Positions 1 through 5,506 of a stretch of 6,001 bases of DNA are shown in pieces; positions within the stretch are counted from its first letter, which is position 1; each line of letters starts with the position of its first letter. The notes beneath the pieces are model-generated. The model worked only from the letters and a program-made list of their open reading frames with translations, searched no databases and had not been told where the DNA came from. The position numbers and the translations under genes are program-made. Source of the stretch: Chloroflexota bacterium (GTDB lineage: Bacteria > Chloroflexota > Dehalococcoidia > SZUA-161); NCBI GenBank assembly GCA_003229915.1, contig QIGA01000272.1, positions 1 to 6,001 of the forward strand. The letters are read 5' to 3'.

Positions 1-74
1 CAGGCTACCCTATTTTGCCAGGTTACTGGACATCCTCTTGGGCCATTCGATTGGGATGTCCCAGAATGGTGGGG

Positions 75-209
75 TTATTGCCACCGCTGTCGCCCCGCGA
101 ACACCATGCTGCGAGCGCCCTCTATGGTTTCCACTGCAGCCTTCGCCCGCTTGGTGTCACTAGCCTCGTCTATCAGTCGCATCCCACAGCGATTCAAGTG
201 AACCGCCAT
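75..209 (-). CDS. Weak small ORF, hypothetical 44-aa protein
   Basis: An ATG-started frame of 44 codons ends in TAA, 33 bases beyond the stop of the rhodanese/DUF1573 lipoprotein and in the same direction. The peptide begins MAVHLNRCGMRLIDEASD and continues with an Ala/Lys/Glu-rich stretch that could form a helix. It has one Cys and no signal peptide or membrane segment. The frame stays open upstream of the ATG for about 17 more codons without a usable start, so this could be the remnant of a longer gene. No clear Shine-Dalgarno sequence precedes the ATG. I do not recognise a family. The amino-acid mix looks more coding-like than random, but this could equally be spurious. Nothing else is seen between position 1 and 241. 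Confidence 0.25.
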   Translation of the reverse strand: MAVHLNRCGMRLIDEASDTKRAKAAVETIEGARSMVFAGRQRWQ

Positions 210-241
210 CTTGTTATCTGTGTAGCCTTGAACCTTGGGGC

Positions 242-1006
242 CTATTCCTCCGAGCCGAAGTCAGCTCTGAGGTAGACCTTCTTCACTGGTTCCACGGGAT
301 CATTCGACCTCACCATGATCTCAAACAGGTGTATGCCAGTCTGATGCATGCCCACCATGGGAGCCGCTCCCGCTCGCAATGTGCCTTCCTCACCGGGTTG
401 TAGCGTTGTAGAACCTACAACGGGTTTGCTCGGTCAACATCCTTCCAGGGCCAGCACCGACACATCTCCGATGGTGAGTGGTGCGTCGCCCACATTGGTG
501 AATTGGAAGGTGTACTCCAGTGAATCTCCCCAAGGCACCATTCCCGCGTCAAAGGAATCCTCCTCGAAGTAGATCCTGGGCTGGCCGGTTGTACGTCCAT
601 TGCGGATCAGTTCATAGCCCTGCGCCTCCCATCCCACGAACCCTCCCTCAAGGTTCCACACATTTGTGAATCCCAGGTCCACCAATGCCCTGGCGGCAGT
701 GGCGCTCATGGAACCGGAACGGCAGTACAACACTATCTTCGCTTCCCTATTATCAGGGAACTCAGAGAGGTTTTGCTCTATCTCATTGTAGGGCACGAAG
801 ATATCTGTTTGCGGAATCTCCGCTTCATAAGGAATATGCACATTCACAAACAGGAAATCTTTGTTATCGAGCATGCCCTTAAGCTGCGCTGGAGTAATAT
901 CATCGTAGGACCCCGTACCTTCCCCAGCCTGCCCGCAAGCCGATAATACAACCGCGACTAATATTATCAATATACCCAAGCTTGATATTCTGGTCACACG
1001 CTTCAC
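242..1006 (-). CDS. Candidate selenoprotein: rhodanese-DUF1573 fusion lipoprotein with in-frame UGA
   Basis: Predicted surface lipoprotein of 254 aa if UGA is read as selenocysteine. I chose the GTG at 1006 because GAGG sits five bases upstream and it gives a compact lipoprotein signal: KR at 2-3, hydrophobic 10-22, lipobox LSAC with Cys24. A TTG at 1048 would add 14 polar residues before the signal. Residues about 34-133 are a rhodanese domain with active loop CRSGSMS (Cys95), a persulfide-type site. Residues about 144-254 resemble DUF1573: a beta-rich start (FDAGMVPWG, FTNVGDAPLTIGDV), then EGC, TGA (codon 191), PSKPVVGSTTLQPGEEG, and a late SNDP strand ending in TAG. DUF1573 proteins normally continue past this point, so stopping at TGA would cut the domain in half. 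The result is an adjacent Cys190-Sec191 pair. Alternatives are a nonsense mutation of a Cys codon or a sequencing error. The rhodanese and lipoprotein calls are firm, DUF1573 is likely, and Sec is inferred from frame and RNA structure. Confidence 0.8.
392..436 (-). promoter_or_regulatory. Candidate bacterial SECIS element following in-frame UGA
   Basis: The UGA codon occupies 436-434. Read on the minus strand, an 8-bp perfect stem is formed by CGTTGTAG (422-415) and CTACAACG (411-404), closed by a GTT loop. The tip therefore reads GGU, as in known bacterial SECIS loops bound by SelB. Exactly 18 bases lie between UGA and this GGU, the same as in E. coli fdhF as I know that sequence. The tip context UUGUAGGUUCUACAA also resembles fdhF UUGCAGGUCUGCA. 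A short lower stem pairs ACCG (434-431, including the A of UGA) with CGGU (395-392). No folding program was run. Confidence 0.7.
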
Positions 1007-1131
1007 TCTTCCCTCGTCAGAGTATTTGGCGCTGTCTGGGCCATACAATTACCTGTCCCAAGACCCAGGTCAGCCTGGGACGCTTTCACCGAAGAGAGCA
1101 ATGCATAGCCCCATATGATGGAACTACCCAT
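1003..1131 (-). CDS. Possible 42-aa small protein overlapping the lipoprotein start
   Basis: This ATG-started ORF of 42 codons has a TGA that overlaps the GTG start of the following lipoprotein gene in a GTGA arrangement, typical of translational coupling. The peptide starts MGSSIIWGYALLSSVKASQA, which is mildly hydrophobic and could be a weak signal peptide or short membrane segment. The rest is polar with one Cys. Against it, the nearest purine-rich stretch (GGGAG) is only two bases before the ATG, and an inverted repeat (1064-1079) lies within it, which fits an untranslated leader just as well. I recognise no family. It is listed because it would otherwise leave a 170-base gap between the YHS gene and the lipoprotein gene. 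Confidence 0.25.
   Translation of the reverse strand: MGSSIIWGYALLSSVKASQADLGLGTGNCMAQTAPNTLTREE
1064..1079 (-). repeat. Inverted repeat (hairpin) upstream of lipoprotein gene
   Basis: CCCAGG and CCTGGG form a perfect 6-bp stem with a 4-base loop. A competing outer pairing of GTCCCA (1055-1060) with TGGGAC (1076-1081) shares one arm, so two mutually exclusive hairpins are possible about 50-80 bases before the lipoprotein start. There is no U-run after it, so a standard intrinsic terminator is not supported. It could be a leader structure or chance. Confidence 0.35.
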
Positions 1132-1176
1132 TGCTCCCAACTTCCAGGGGAAGCGCGGCAAGCTTCTTTGATGAAT

Positions 1177-1329
1177 TTAAGAGCCCGCCGCCAGGTACTT
1201 CTCAGGGTCAGCATCGAAGGCCTTCTTGCAGCCAAGAGCGCAGAAATAGTAGGTCTCGCCCTTGTGCTCCGAAGTTGCTGCCGCCTCCTTCTCATCCACA
1301 TCCATGCCGCAAACAAGATCCTTTGCCAT
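1177..1329 (-). CDS. YHS-domain small metal-binding protein
   Basis: A 50-aa cytoplasmic protein consisting of a single YHS domain and nothing else. It opens MAKDLVCGMDV, and the CGM motif (Cys7-Met9) is the domain's N-terminal signature. The second half carries YYFCALGCKKAFDADPEKYL with Cys30 and Cys34, the usual FC-x(3)-C pair followed by FxxxPxKY. YHS domains occur in metal ATPases and in free small proteins of heavy-metal clusters, where the cysteines are thought to bind metal. The domain is complete at this length. The start is decided by a near-perfect Shine-Dalgarno sequence, AAGGAGGTGA (1344-1335), five bases before ATG, implying strong expression. The gene follows the 57-aa gene by 48 bases, in the same frame and orientation, and ends in TAA. 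Likely role: cytoplasmic metal (possibly copper) binding or delivery. The family call is firm and the metal is inferred from CopA nearby. Confidence 0.88.
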   Translation of the reverse strand: MAKDLVCGMDVDEKEAAATSEHKGETYYFCALGCKKAFDADPEKYLAAGS

Positions 1330-1334
1330 CTTTA

Positions 1335-1344
1335 TCACCTCCTT
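1335..1344 (-). promoter_or_regulatory. Strong ribosome-binding site of the YHS gene
   Basis: AAGGAGGTGA matches the anti-Shine-Dalgarno sequence over ten bases and sits five bases before the ATG at 1329. It fixes the start of the 50-aa YHS protein and argues against the YHS domain being a readthrough extension of the preceding in-frame gene. Confidence 0.85.
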
Positions 1345-1377
1345 TCCTCGCTGTTTTGGGACCTTTGCAGTTCTTCT

Positions 1378-1551
1378 TCAAATCTCTCTATTCAGTATTT
1401 TCTGCTTCAGAGCTTCCCACTCGCCCATCGTCAAAACACAGGCATTGCCTTCCTCACCTATTTCGACACTCTCTTCATCTATTTTGACTACCGGGCAATG
1501 ATCCTTACCACACAGACTCACAATCTTCAGTCTTGAGTTGATACTCCGCAC
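1378..1551 (-). CDS. Small Cys-containing protein of unknown function, 57 aa
   Basis: A 57-codon frame starts with GTG; GGTGA lies about ten bases upstream, inside the end of the preceding gene, and in-frame stops just upstream rule out a longer start. The peptide has a compact beta-like core, KIVSLCGKDHCPVVKID (residues 9-25) with Cys14 and Cys19, then EIGEEGN, then a charged helix MGEWEALKQKILNREI at the C-terminus. It has no signal peptide or membrane segment, so it is probably cytoplasmic. The CxxxxC pair with a nearby His is compatible with metal binding or redox, but I do not recognise a named family. Similar short proteins with a CP-x-V and an EEGN turn seem familiar from metal and redox clusters, which I cannot verify here. 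It starts 10 bases after the exported Met/His-rich gene and precedes the YHS gene, so co-expression is likely. Confidence 0.7.
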   Translation of the reverse strand: MRSINSRLKIVSLCGKDHCPVVKIDEESVEIGEEGNACVLTMGEWEALKQKILNREI

Positions 1552-1560
1552 TATATACTA

Positions 1561-1887
1561 TCACCAGGTCATCATGCCCCCACCCATGTGACCACCCATT
1601 CCACCCCAGCCCTCAACGGACGGTTGGGTTCCCTCCTGAGGAGGGTAACAGCTATCACCGTGGCCGGGCATGTGGCTAAAGTCCTCACCGTGCATCTCAT
1701 CGGCAGCCTCAACCATCGTCTCCCAATCACCATCCTCACAGGTCTCGTGCATGGCTTCCCACGCCTCTTGACTAGCAGGGACATCCTCCCCACCCCCAGC
1801 CCTGTGAGCGAAGACTGGAATGGCCAAGCTGGCAATTAGGCCTGCCACAACCAAAGCGATCAGACCGACCAGCAGTATTTTCACCAT
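1561..1887 (-). CDS. Exported Met/His-rich protein, putative periplasmic or cell-surface metal binder
   Basis: A 108-aa protein with a clear Sec signal peptide: Lys3, hydrophobic 4-26, and a likely signal peptidase I site after VFA (27). The mature 81 residues are acidic and contain Met/His pairs (Met46-His47, Met65-His66, His72-Met73, His76), two cysteines (50 and 80), and a C-terminal Gly/Met/His tail with Met97, His100, Met101, Met105 and Met106. Such Met/His patterns are known in proteins that bind Cu+/Cu2+ outside the cytoplasm. The conserved-looking central part, EAWEAMHETCEDGDWETMVEA, suggests a small helical domain and not random low complexity. It starts at ATG behind AAGGAAGG and ends with TGA immediately followed by TAG, so the TGA here is a true stop. 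I know no gene name. The metal role is inferred from composition and from the nearby CopA. Confidence 0.75.
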   Translation of the reverse strand: MVKILLVGLIALVVAGLIASLAIPVFAHRAGGGEDVPASQEAWEAMHETCEDGDWETMVEAADEMHGEDFSHMPGHGDSCYPPQEGTQPSVEGWGGMGGHMGGGMMTW

Positions 1888-1931
1888 CCCGATACCCTTC
1901 CTTAGTTCTATTGATCCTTCAGGCCTTCTGA

Positions 1932-2387
1932 CTATTTCCTCGCCGCGGTGCGGCGGAAGTGTTTATGACAATGGCGCTCATCTGGCATTGCTCCACCACA
2001 CCCTCTCCCTGCATCAGATGGCCGATCAGGATGGGAGCCACAATCCCCGCGCTCGACTACCAGGCTTGCTCCGTTAACCGCCGCTACGCGTACGGTTTCA
2101 CCGGCCTGTAGCGAATAGGCACTGCGAGCGCTCCACAGCTCACCCTGAGACCGAACCAGGTATTGAGCGATATGACCCGCGCTCGACCTTGACACCACCT
2201 CAGCCTCACTGCCGAGAAGGCTCTCGGCTCCGCTTACCGGGATACTCCTCATTGACCTCATTATGAGCCAATACAGCAACCCAGATACCAGCACTATGGC
2301 TATATAGATCGGTATGGCAAAATTTAGAGGCACTAGCCAGAAAAGGGGAAGGCCAATTACGGGCATGAACAAAAGTAAATGACACAT
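1932..2387 (-). CDS. Short NfeD-like membrane protein with a His/Cys-rich C-terminal tail
   Basis: A 151-aa membrane protein. Two transmembrane helices (about 3-20 and 24-43) are followed by a compact soluble beta domain (about 56-113) with LLGSEAEVVS near its start and LQAGETVRVAAVNGASLVVER near its end. This is the typical signature of the NfeD C-terminal OB-fold (PF01957). NfeD proteins usually act in membrane protein quality control or raft-like organisation with SPFH/stomatin partners; no such partner is visible here, and this is the short form without a protease domain. After the usual end of the domain there are about 38 extra residues containing Cys116, Cys130 and ERHCHKHF, a possible metal site. 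The ATG at 2387 lacks a strong ribosome-binding site (GGGGGAGG is about 17 bases away). The NfeD call is good; the function of the tail is speculative and it could also reflect a frameshift near 2045. Confidence 0.78.
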   Translation of the reverse strand: MCHLLLFMPVIGLPLFWLVPLNFAIPIYIAIVLVSGLLYWLIMRSMRSIPVSGAESLLGSEAEVVSRSSAGHIAQYLVRSQGELWSARSAYSLQAGETVRVAAVNGASLVVERGDCGSHPDRPSDAGRGCGGAMPDERHCHKHFRRTAARK

Positions 2388-2430
2388 CTCGCCTACCCGT
2401 TTCCTCCCCCTTAAAGCTACCCTGTCGTAC

Positions 2431-2455
2431 AGCTTCAGGCGTTAAAGCTGAAGCT
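2431..2455. repeat. Inverted repeat in the 2388-2554 intergenic gap
   Basis: AGCTTCAG and CTGAAGCT form a perfect 8-bp stem around a 9-base loop. An extra copy of the octamer TTAAAGCT occurs at 2411-2418, repeating the one at 2442-2449. The hairpin lies 44 bases before the NfeD start and about 100 bases after the 68-aa membrane gene. No U-run follows on the minus strand, so a classical terminator is not supported. It could be a leader or mRNA processing structure that separates the copA group from the nfeD group. No gene is seen in this gap. Confidence 0.45.
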
Positions 2456-2554
2456 ACTTTCCCACTGCGCGACGCTTGCTTCTACCATCCCCGCTAAAAA
2501 CCTGTCTTCATTTAGAGCGAGGTTCATTCTCAATTCAAACGCAGATGATACTTC

Positions 2555-2761
2555 CTATATGCCTAGCCTCTTTTTCACCCGTGGCATGATGACGGGTATC
2601 AGCACTATCATAGATAACATAAACACCCAGACAGCGCCGCCGATGCGAGCCACCCAGGTATACTCACCGGCCACGGTGATGGCCAGGAAGATTCCGACAG
2701 CGATCAGGGATATGCCGGTGTAGATTAACGCGCTTGTGAAGCCTACACCACTGATCTTCAT
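2555..2761 (-). CDS. Two-helix small membrane protein downstream of copA
   Basis: A 68-aa hydrophobic protein with helices at about 9-30 and 42-61, separated by the short loop GEYTWVARIGG and ending in a basic tail, RVKKRLGI. I chose the ATG at 2761 because GGAGGTGG lies eight bases upstream. The alternative ATG at 2782 overlaps the copA stop (TAATG) and would add MSSEVVT, but has no ribosome-binding site of its own. Only 20 bases separate it from copA, so the two are almost surely co-transcribed. There are no Cys or His residues, so direct metal binding is unlikely; it might be an accessory subunit, stabiliser or small membrane protein of the CopA system. I recognise no family. The existence of the gene is well supported and its function is unknown. 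Confidence 0.72.
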   Translation of the reverse strand: MKISGVGFTSALIYTGISLIAVGIFLAITVAGEYTWVARIGGAVWVFMLSMIVLIPVIMPRVKKRLGI

Positions 2762-2781
2762 AGTAACCACCTCCGAAGACA

Positions 2782-5361
2782 TTAAGGGTTGCTGGCTGGC
2801 GCTGGCAAGGCAGCCAGTGTGGGCTGCTTGCTTGCCCCAGGGCGACCTGGACGCCTTATAGGCGGGATGTAGCCTCGCATCCGCAAGGTGTTCAAGGTCA
2901 CCGAGAGCGAGCTGGTGGCCATGAGCAGCGCTGCCAGCTCCGGGCTCACCATCTGGGCGAAGAAGGGGTAGAGGAGGCCGGCCCCGATGGGGATAGACAG
3001 GGTATTATAGCCGAAGGCCCAGCCCAGGTTCTGTTTTATCAGGCGCAGCGTCTGCTTTCCGATCTGGAGAGCCGCCACCACGTCCATAAGGTCGTCCTTG
3101 ATGAGGATGACATTACCTGTCTCCTTGGCGACATCGGTGCCAGAGCCGATGGCAATGCCGACCTCAGCCTGGGCCAGGGCCGGGGCATCGTTGATACCGT
3201 CGCCCACCATGGCGACCTTAAGGCCTTCAGCCTGGAGCTTCTTTACCTCATTGGCCTTATCCTCTGGCATGACTTCGGCCAGCACCTGGTCGATGCCCAC
3301 CTGGCGAGCGATGGCCTCAGCCGTGCGCCGGTTATCCCCGGTGATCATGGCCACTTTGAGGCCCATACGCTGTAGTTCTTTAACTGCCATAGCGGAGGTC
3401 TCTTTCATGGTGTCGGCCACGGCCACGATGCCCGCCGGGGCTCCATCCACGGCGACGAACATAGCCGTCTTGCCCTCATTTTCCAGGCGCTCCGCCTCGG
3501 GCAGCAACCCATCCAGGGAGATATTTCTCTCCGCCATAAGCTTGCGGTTGCCCAACAGCATGCTGCGCCCATTAAGTTGAGCCTCCACCCCCTGGCCTGG
3601 TATGGCGTTGAAGGCACCGGCATCCTCGAGCACCAGTCCCCATTCCTGGGCACCGCGGACGATGGCCTCGCCGAGAGGATGCTCAGAGTTCTTCTCGACC
3701 ACCGCGGCCAGACGTAATACTTCCGCTTCAGCCATACCCAGAGCGACTACATCCGTAACTGAAGGCTCTCCCTTAGTCAGGGTGCCAGTCTTATCGAAGA
3801 TAATCGCCTGGACCTTGGCGCTGGACTCCATGGCATCAGCACCCTTGAACAGGATACCATGCTCCGCTGCCTTGCCGCTTCCGGCCATGATGGCGCTGGG
3901 GGTAGCTAAGCCCACGGCACAGGGGCACGAGATGATGAGCACGGTGACCGAGGTGAGCAGGGCGAAGCCGAAGACGCCCATCCCAGTGAGGAGATAGGGG
4001 GTGAGGATGAGGCGGCTCTCAGGGACGAACCACAGCCCGAAGCCGACGAAGAACCAGAACAGGAATACTGTCAGGGCCAGGGCGTGCACCCCGAGGATGA
4101 AGTGTCCCGCCACCTTGTCGGCGAGTTTCTGGATAGGGGCTTTGGTGGTCTGCGCCTCCTCCACGAGCTTAATGATCTGGGCCAGGGCAGTATCCTTGCC
4201 CACCCTGAGGGCCTTGAACTTGAAGGCGCCCGTCTTATTTATAGTGCCGCCGATGACCTCATCGCCAGCCTTCTTCTCCACCGGAATGCTCTCCCCGGTT
4301 ATCATGGACTGGTCTACTGCTGAGTATCCGTCGAGCACCAGCCCGTCCACGGGTATAGCCTCGCCGGGGCGCACGAGCACCACATCATCTATCAGCACTT
4401 CCTCGGCGGGGACCTCCATCTCCTCGCCACCACGCAGGACACGCGCCTTTTTGGGTTGGAGCTTCATCAGGCGGCGGATAGCCTCCGAGGTGCGCCCCCG
4501 GGTGATCGCCTCCAGGTAGCGGCCCAGGATGATGAAGGCGGTGAGCAGGGCCGCTGCCTCATAGAAGGTGGCCTCCCTGCCGCCGAAGCCGGCATCAGGC
4601 CAGAAGGTATTGATGACAGCGATGAGGTAGGCGGCGCCGATTCCTGTGGCGTAGAGGAGGTTCATGTCGGTGAGGCCGCGCTTGAGGCCGTTCCAGCTAT
4701 TGACGAAGAACTGCCTGCCAGGGCCGAAGACGATGGGCGTGGTGAGGAAGAATAGGAATATCTTGTTATTCATCCAGTCGGGAAGGATACTGGGCAGGAA
4801 CCAGTAGGGCTGAAACGTGCCTATCATCACCAGCAGGCCTACAGTGCCGGCAAAAATCAGGTTGTTGCGTTGGCGGCGTACCTCCCGCTCGCGGGCCTCT
4901 TTCTCCCGGTCGAGGGCTTCCTGACCCTCAGCCCGCTCTGCTACATCGTAGCCTATCTCCTGGATGATCTTCTTTATCTCGGATAGAGGGGTCATATCTG
5001 CCAGGTACTCTACCCGGGCGCTGCCTGAGGCCAGGTTAACCACAATCTTTCCTACGCCGGGCAGATCACTTACCGCTTTCTGGACGTTTTCCACGCATGA
5101 GGCACAGGTCATGCCCGTGACCTGAAGGTTAGCGGCGTTCAGTATCACTTCGTACCCTATCTCATCCACTGCCTTCTTCATGGCAGCCAAGCTCGTTTGA
5201 GCAGGGTCGTACTCCACCGTCGCCTTCTCTATAGCCAGGTTGACCACTACCCCTTTCACCCCACGTACTCCCTTGAGGGCCGCCTCTACATGGGACACAC
5301 AGGAGGCACAGGTCATTCCGCCAATAGACAGAGACGCTTTCTTCAAATCGTCAGTTTTCAT
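2782..5361 (-). CDS. copA: Cu+-exporting P1B-1-type ATPase CopA with two HMA domains
   Basis: An 859-aa P-type ATPase that uses ATP to move Cu+ (or Ag+) out of the cytoplasm across the inner membrane. There are two N-terminal HMA domains, each with GMTCASC (15-21 and 83-89), then an amphipathic charged stretch (about 148-166) and eight predicted membrane helices. The actuator domain has TGES (355-358). The membrane metal site is Cys-Pro-Cys (479-481), supported by Tyr785-Asn786 and Met814-Ser817-Ser818, the full Cu+ signature. The catalytic domain has DKTGTLT (phosphorylated Asp523), SEHP (559-562), TGDN (674-677) and GDGINDAP (720-727). It is full length for the family with no frame interruptions, and ends in a Pro/Ala-rich tail of about 25 residues. 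The ATG at 5361 is preceded by GGGAGG, ten bases away. A promoter lies at 5403-5431. The neighbouring small metal-binding genes fit a copper-resistance role. Confidence 0.97.
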   Translation of the reverse strand: MKTDDLKKASLSIGGMTCASCVSHVEAALKGVRGVKGVVVNLAIEKATVEYDPAQTSLAAMKKAVDEIGYEVILNAANLQVTGMTCASCVENVQKAVSDLPGVGKIVVNLASGSARVEYLADMTPLSEIKKIIQEIGYDVAERAEGQEALDREKEAREREVRRQRNNLIFAGTVGLLVMIGTFQPYWFLPSILPDWMNNKIFLFFLTTPIVFGPGRQFFVNSWNGLKRGLTDMNLLYATGIGAAYLIAVINTFWPDAGFGGREATFYEAAALLTAFIILGRYLEAITRGRTSEAIRRLMKLQPKKARVLRGGEEMEVPAEEVLIDDVVLVRPGEAIPVDGLVLDGYSAVDQSMITGESIPVEKKAGDEVIGGTINKTGAFKFKALRVGKDTALAQIIKLVEEAQTTKAPIQKLADKVAGHFILGVHALALTVFLFWFFVGFGLWFVPESRLILTPYLLTGMGVFGFALLTSVTVLIISCPCAVGLATPSAIMAGSGKAAEHGILFKGADAMESSAKVQAIIFDKTGTLTKGEPSVTDVVALGMAEAEVLRLAAVVEKNSEHPLGEAIVRGAQEWGLVLEDAGAFNAIPGQGVEAQLNGRSMLLGNRKLMAERNISLDGLLPEAERLENEGKTAMFVAVDGAPAGIVAVADTMKETSAMAVKELQRMGLKVAMITGDNRRTAEAIARQVGIDQVLAEVMPEDKANEVKKLQAEGLKVAMVGDGINDAPALAQAEVGIAIGSGTDVAKETGNVILIKDDLMDVVAALQIGKQTLRLIKQNLGWAFGYNTLSIPIGAGLLYPFFAQMVSPELAALLMATSSLSVTLNTLRMRGYIPPIRRPGRPGASKQPTLAALPAPASNP

Positions 5362-5402
5362 TATCTCAAATCCTCCCAGCCTCCGGTCTTTGTGATTGGC
5401 GT

Positions 5403-5431
5403 AAGTTACACAGAAACCAGCAGGCTGTCAA
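5403..5431 (-). promoter_or_regulatory. Candidate copA promoter
   Basis: On the minus strand a perfect -35 box TTGACA (5431-5426) is separated by 17 bases from TAACTT (5408-5403), a poor -10 match. An alternative -10, TGTAAC, is two bases closer to the -35 box. Transcription would start about 35 bases before the copA ATG. Copies of ACCAGCAG flank the -35 box (see repeat entry), and CAGC-AG-GCTG forms a small palindrome in the spacer. This would allow copA to be expressed apart from the upstream small genes. Confidence 0.5.
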
Positions 5432-5446
5432 GTCGATTACCAGCAG
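5416..5446. repeat. Direct repeats flanking the copA -35 box, possible operator
   Basis: ACCAGCAG occurs at 5416-5423 and 5439-5446, repeat starts 23 bases apart, bracketing the TTGACA box. A further pair, CAGAAAC, lies at 5411-5417 and 5444-5450. Two helical turns is about 21 bases, so the copies would face roughly the same side of the DNA. A metal-responsive repressor site is possible; no regulator gene (CsoR, CueR or ArsR type) is present in the window. Confidence 0.3.
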
Positions 5447-5506
5447 AAACACTTACGTCCGTGTGTCTCTTGGAATATCTTCCCCATTTTATCACATTCT
5501 CCTTTA

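Noticed and set aside
434..1048. Complete 204-aa rhodanese protein ending at the TGA at 434-436, starting at TTG 1048.
   Set aside because: The frame continues for 63 codons with coding character after the TGA and completes the DUF1573-like domain, and a GTG at 1006 has a much better ribosome-binding site and gives a proper lipoprotein signal.
1330..1380. TGA of the 57-aa gene as a second selenocysteine codon, since the downstream YHS gene is in the same frame and a GGTC lies nearby.
   Set aside because: The 16 codons between are non-conserved in appearance, no stable hairpin is seen at the right distance, and the YHS gene has its own near-perfect ribosome-binding site.
982..1536. Plus-strand frames of 184, 118 and 79 aa across 982-1536.
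   Set aside because: They overlap the supported small minus-strand genes (YHS, 57-aa protein) antisense and have no recognisable domain.
3098..4755. Several long plus-strand frames opposite copA (for example 3098-3580, 3602-3997, 4001-4519, 4456-4755).
   Set aside because: They mirror the codon structure of copA on the other strand, are rich in Ser/Ala/Thr/Pro as expected for antisense shadows, and show no domain.
5437..5506. A 16-aa peptide ending CFCW (5437-5487) or a 29-aa GTG-started ORF behind the AAAGGAG at about 5500.
   Set aside because: Spacing from the AAAGGAG is too long (11 bases) for one and too short (3 bases) for the other, and both overlap the copA promoter; not enough support.
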